DNA of 7,751 bases from positions 1 to 7,751 of the forward strand of contig CAZIUB010000042.1 of NCBI GenBank assembly GCA_964542425.1. Direction: 5' to 3'. This stretch comes from Dongia_A sp964542425 (lineage in GTDB: Bacteria > Pseudomonadota > Alphaproteobacteria > Dongiales > Dongiaceae). This document shows, in pieces, positions 7,094 to 7,751 of the stretch; within the stretch, counting starts at the first letter, position 1, and each line of letters begins with the position of its first letter. Both the position numbers and the translations under genes were made by a program. The notes under the pieces are model-generated. The model did no database searches. It saw only the letters and a list, made by a program, of their open reading frames with translations, and was not told the origin of the DNA.

Positions 7094-7143
7094 TGTTGGT
7101 CCAGGATTTCAGTGACCGACAGGCAGCCTGTCAAGAGCCAACA
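7094..7143. other. Nested inverted repeats between two minus-strand genes
   Basis: An outer stem, TGTTGG (7094-7099) with CCAACA (7138-7143), encloses an inner hairpin, GACAGG (7118-7123) with CCTGTC (7127-7132). The structure lies downstream of the minus-strand gene ending at 7165 and upstream of the DUF1993 start. It could be a terminator-like structure or an operator/leader element. There is no T-run on the minus strand. Confidence 0.35.
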
Positions 7144-7164
7144 AATCCGTCGTGGATCGAGGCC

Positions 7165-7431
7165 CTACCGCTCCACCGGTGGATTGAAGATCGGATCGGC
7201 CATCAGAATATCACGGACCGCGCGGGCAATCGGGTCCAGTTCGGTGTCACGGGCGGCCTCGCCTTCGGCCTCGCCGCCGGACTTCTCTGCCGCCAACTCG
7301 ACTTCGCGATAGGTGGCGCCTTGTTCAAGGATGGCGGCGATCACCGAACCGTCGATATCGCCCGCCAGATGCCGGACATCCTCCGTGGTGGCGATGGCGG
7401 CGTCGCGCATGTCGGGCGATGGACGGGTCAT
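7165..7431 (-). CDS. Small protein of unknown function (88 aa)
   Basis: I do not recognise a named family. The protein is acidic and soluble, with no membrane segment or signal peptide. It contains a predicted helical stretch TTEDVRHLAGDIDGSVIAA followed by ILEQGATYREVELAA. The C-terminal half is Glu/Ala-rich and ends DPIARAVRDILMADPIFNPP. The case for a real gene rests on a clear Shine-Dalgarno AGGAG eight nt before the ATG and on its position only 25 nt behind the ribosome-hibernation gene on the same strand. Co-transcription with that gene is likely. A role in stationary-phase or stress physiology is only a guess from context. Confidence 0.7.
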   Translation of the reverse strand: MTRPSPDMRDAAIATTEDVRHLAGDIDGSVIAAILEQGATYREVELAAEKSGGEAEGEAARDTELDPIARAVRDILMADPIFNPPVER

Positions 7432-7439
7432 TCCGGTTT

Positions 7440-7444
7440 CTCCT
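7440..7444 (-). promoter_or_regulatory. Shine-Dalgarno AGGAG before the 88-aa gene
   Basis: On the minus strand AGGAG lies 8 nt before the ATG at 7431. It is the clearest ribosome binding site among the minus-strand genes and fixes the start of the small protein. Confidence 0.7.
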
Positions 7445-7456
7445 GATGCCGATGCC

Positions 7457-7751
7457 TCATGGAATCGGATGGTGCCTGCCGATCGGCTTGACGATGCTTG
7501 CCTGTTCGCCCTTGTCGCCGGGCTCCGCCTGATAGCGCACTTCGCTGCCGATCTTGAGCCGTTTGAACCCCTGGTTCAGCACCGAATTGGCGTGGAAATA
7601 GATCTCCTCTCCGCTCGCCCCGGCGATGAAGCCGTAGCCATCCTTCGGAAACAGGCGGCTGACGCGGCCGTGCGGTTCCACTTCGTGGGTCTTGACGGCG
7701 CCCCTTCCCTCCCGCGCCACATCCTCCAATCGCCGGGTGAGCGCCTCGAAG
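7457..7751 (-). CDS. HPF/RaiA-type ribosome-associated protein with C-terminal cold-shock domain (C-terminal part)
   Basis: The gene enters from the right edge and only its last 97 residues are visible. The frame stays open to the edge and reads FEALTRRLEDVAREGRGAV, the end of a helix typical of the HPF/RaiA (sigma-54 modulation) domain. A cold-shock domain follows: HGRVSRLFPKDGYGFI with RNP1-like GYGFI (7639-7625), then EEIYFHAN with RNP2-like IYFHAN (7603-7586), then GSEVRYQAEPGDKGEQASIV. The family binds the 30S subunit and promotes ribosome hibernation in stress or stationary phase. The cold-shock domain adds single-strand nucleic-acid binding. The HPF half is inferred from the linker and from memory of alphaproteobacterial homologues; only the cold-shock domain is seen directly. 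The TTG at 7729 is an internal Leu, not the start. Confidence 0.85.
   Translation of the reverse strand, partial: FEALTRRLEDVAREGRGAVKTHEVEPHGRVSRLFPKDGYGFIAGASGEEIYFHANSVLNQGFKRLKIGSEVRYQAEPGDKGEQASIVKPIGRHHPIP

Overview
The window looks like chromosomal DNA from a GC-rich alphaproteobacterium, perhaps Rhodospirillales-like. I judge this from the codon use, from a class A penicillin-binding protein gene followed directly by prfB (an arrangement I associate with alphaproteobacteria), and from a ribosome-hibernation protein with a C-terminal cold-shock domain, a form I know from the same class. This placement is inference from sequence memory, not from a search.

Layout from left to right. Positions 1-300 hold no convincing gene. 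They carry two copies of a roughly 110-bp repeat whose ends are inverted GTACCCGCCG / CGGCGGGTAC arms, plus a third solitary arm. On the + strand follow mrcA/ponA (PBP1A, 415-3102) and prfB (release factor RF2, 3327-4440). prfB contains a complete autoregulatory programmed +1 frameshift site at 3384-3399. Next on the + strand are two tightly linked genes 4 nt apart: a saccharopine-dehydrogenase-family oxidoreductase (4660-5736) and an isochorismatase-like cysteine hydrolase (5741-6331). Intergenic regions here carry REP-like palindromes at 3173-3259 and 4592-4614.

At about 6332-6501 transcription becomes convergent. The junction holds a perfect 22-bp inverted repeat (6356-6445), followed immediately by a second 8-bp hairpin. 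The rest is on the - strand. In transcription order it is an HPF/RaiA-type protein with a C-terminal cold-shock domain (entering from the right edge, ending at 7457), an 88-residue protein of unknown function (7431-7165), and a DUF1993-family protein (7017-6502).

Functionally this is mostly housekeeping: cell-wall synthesis, translation termination, ribosome hibernation/stress, and a probable small metabolic operon. I see no phage, CRISPR, toxin-antitoxin or defence system. The signals most worth a second look are the left-edge repeat array, the inverted-repeat element at the convergent junction with its alternative foldings, the prfB recoding site, and the uncharacterised dehydrogenase-hydrolase pair.
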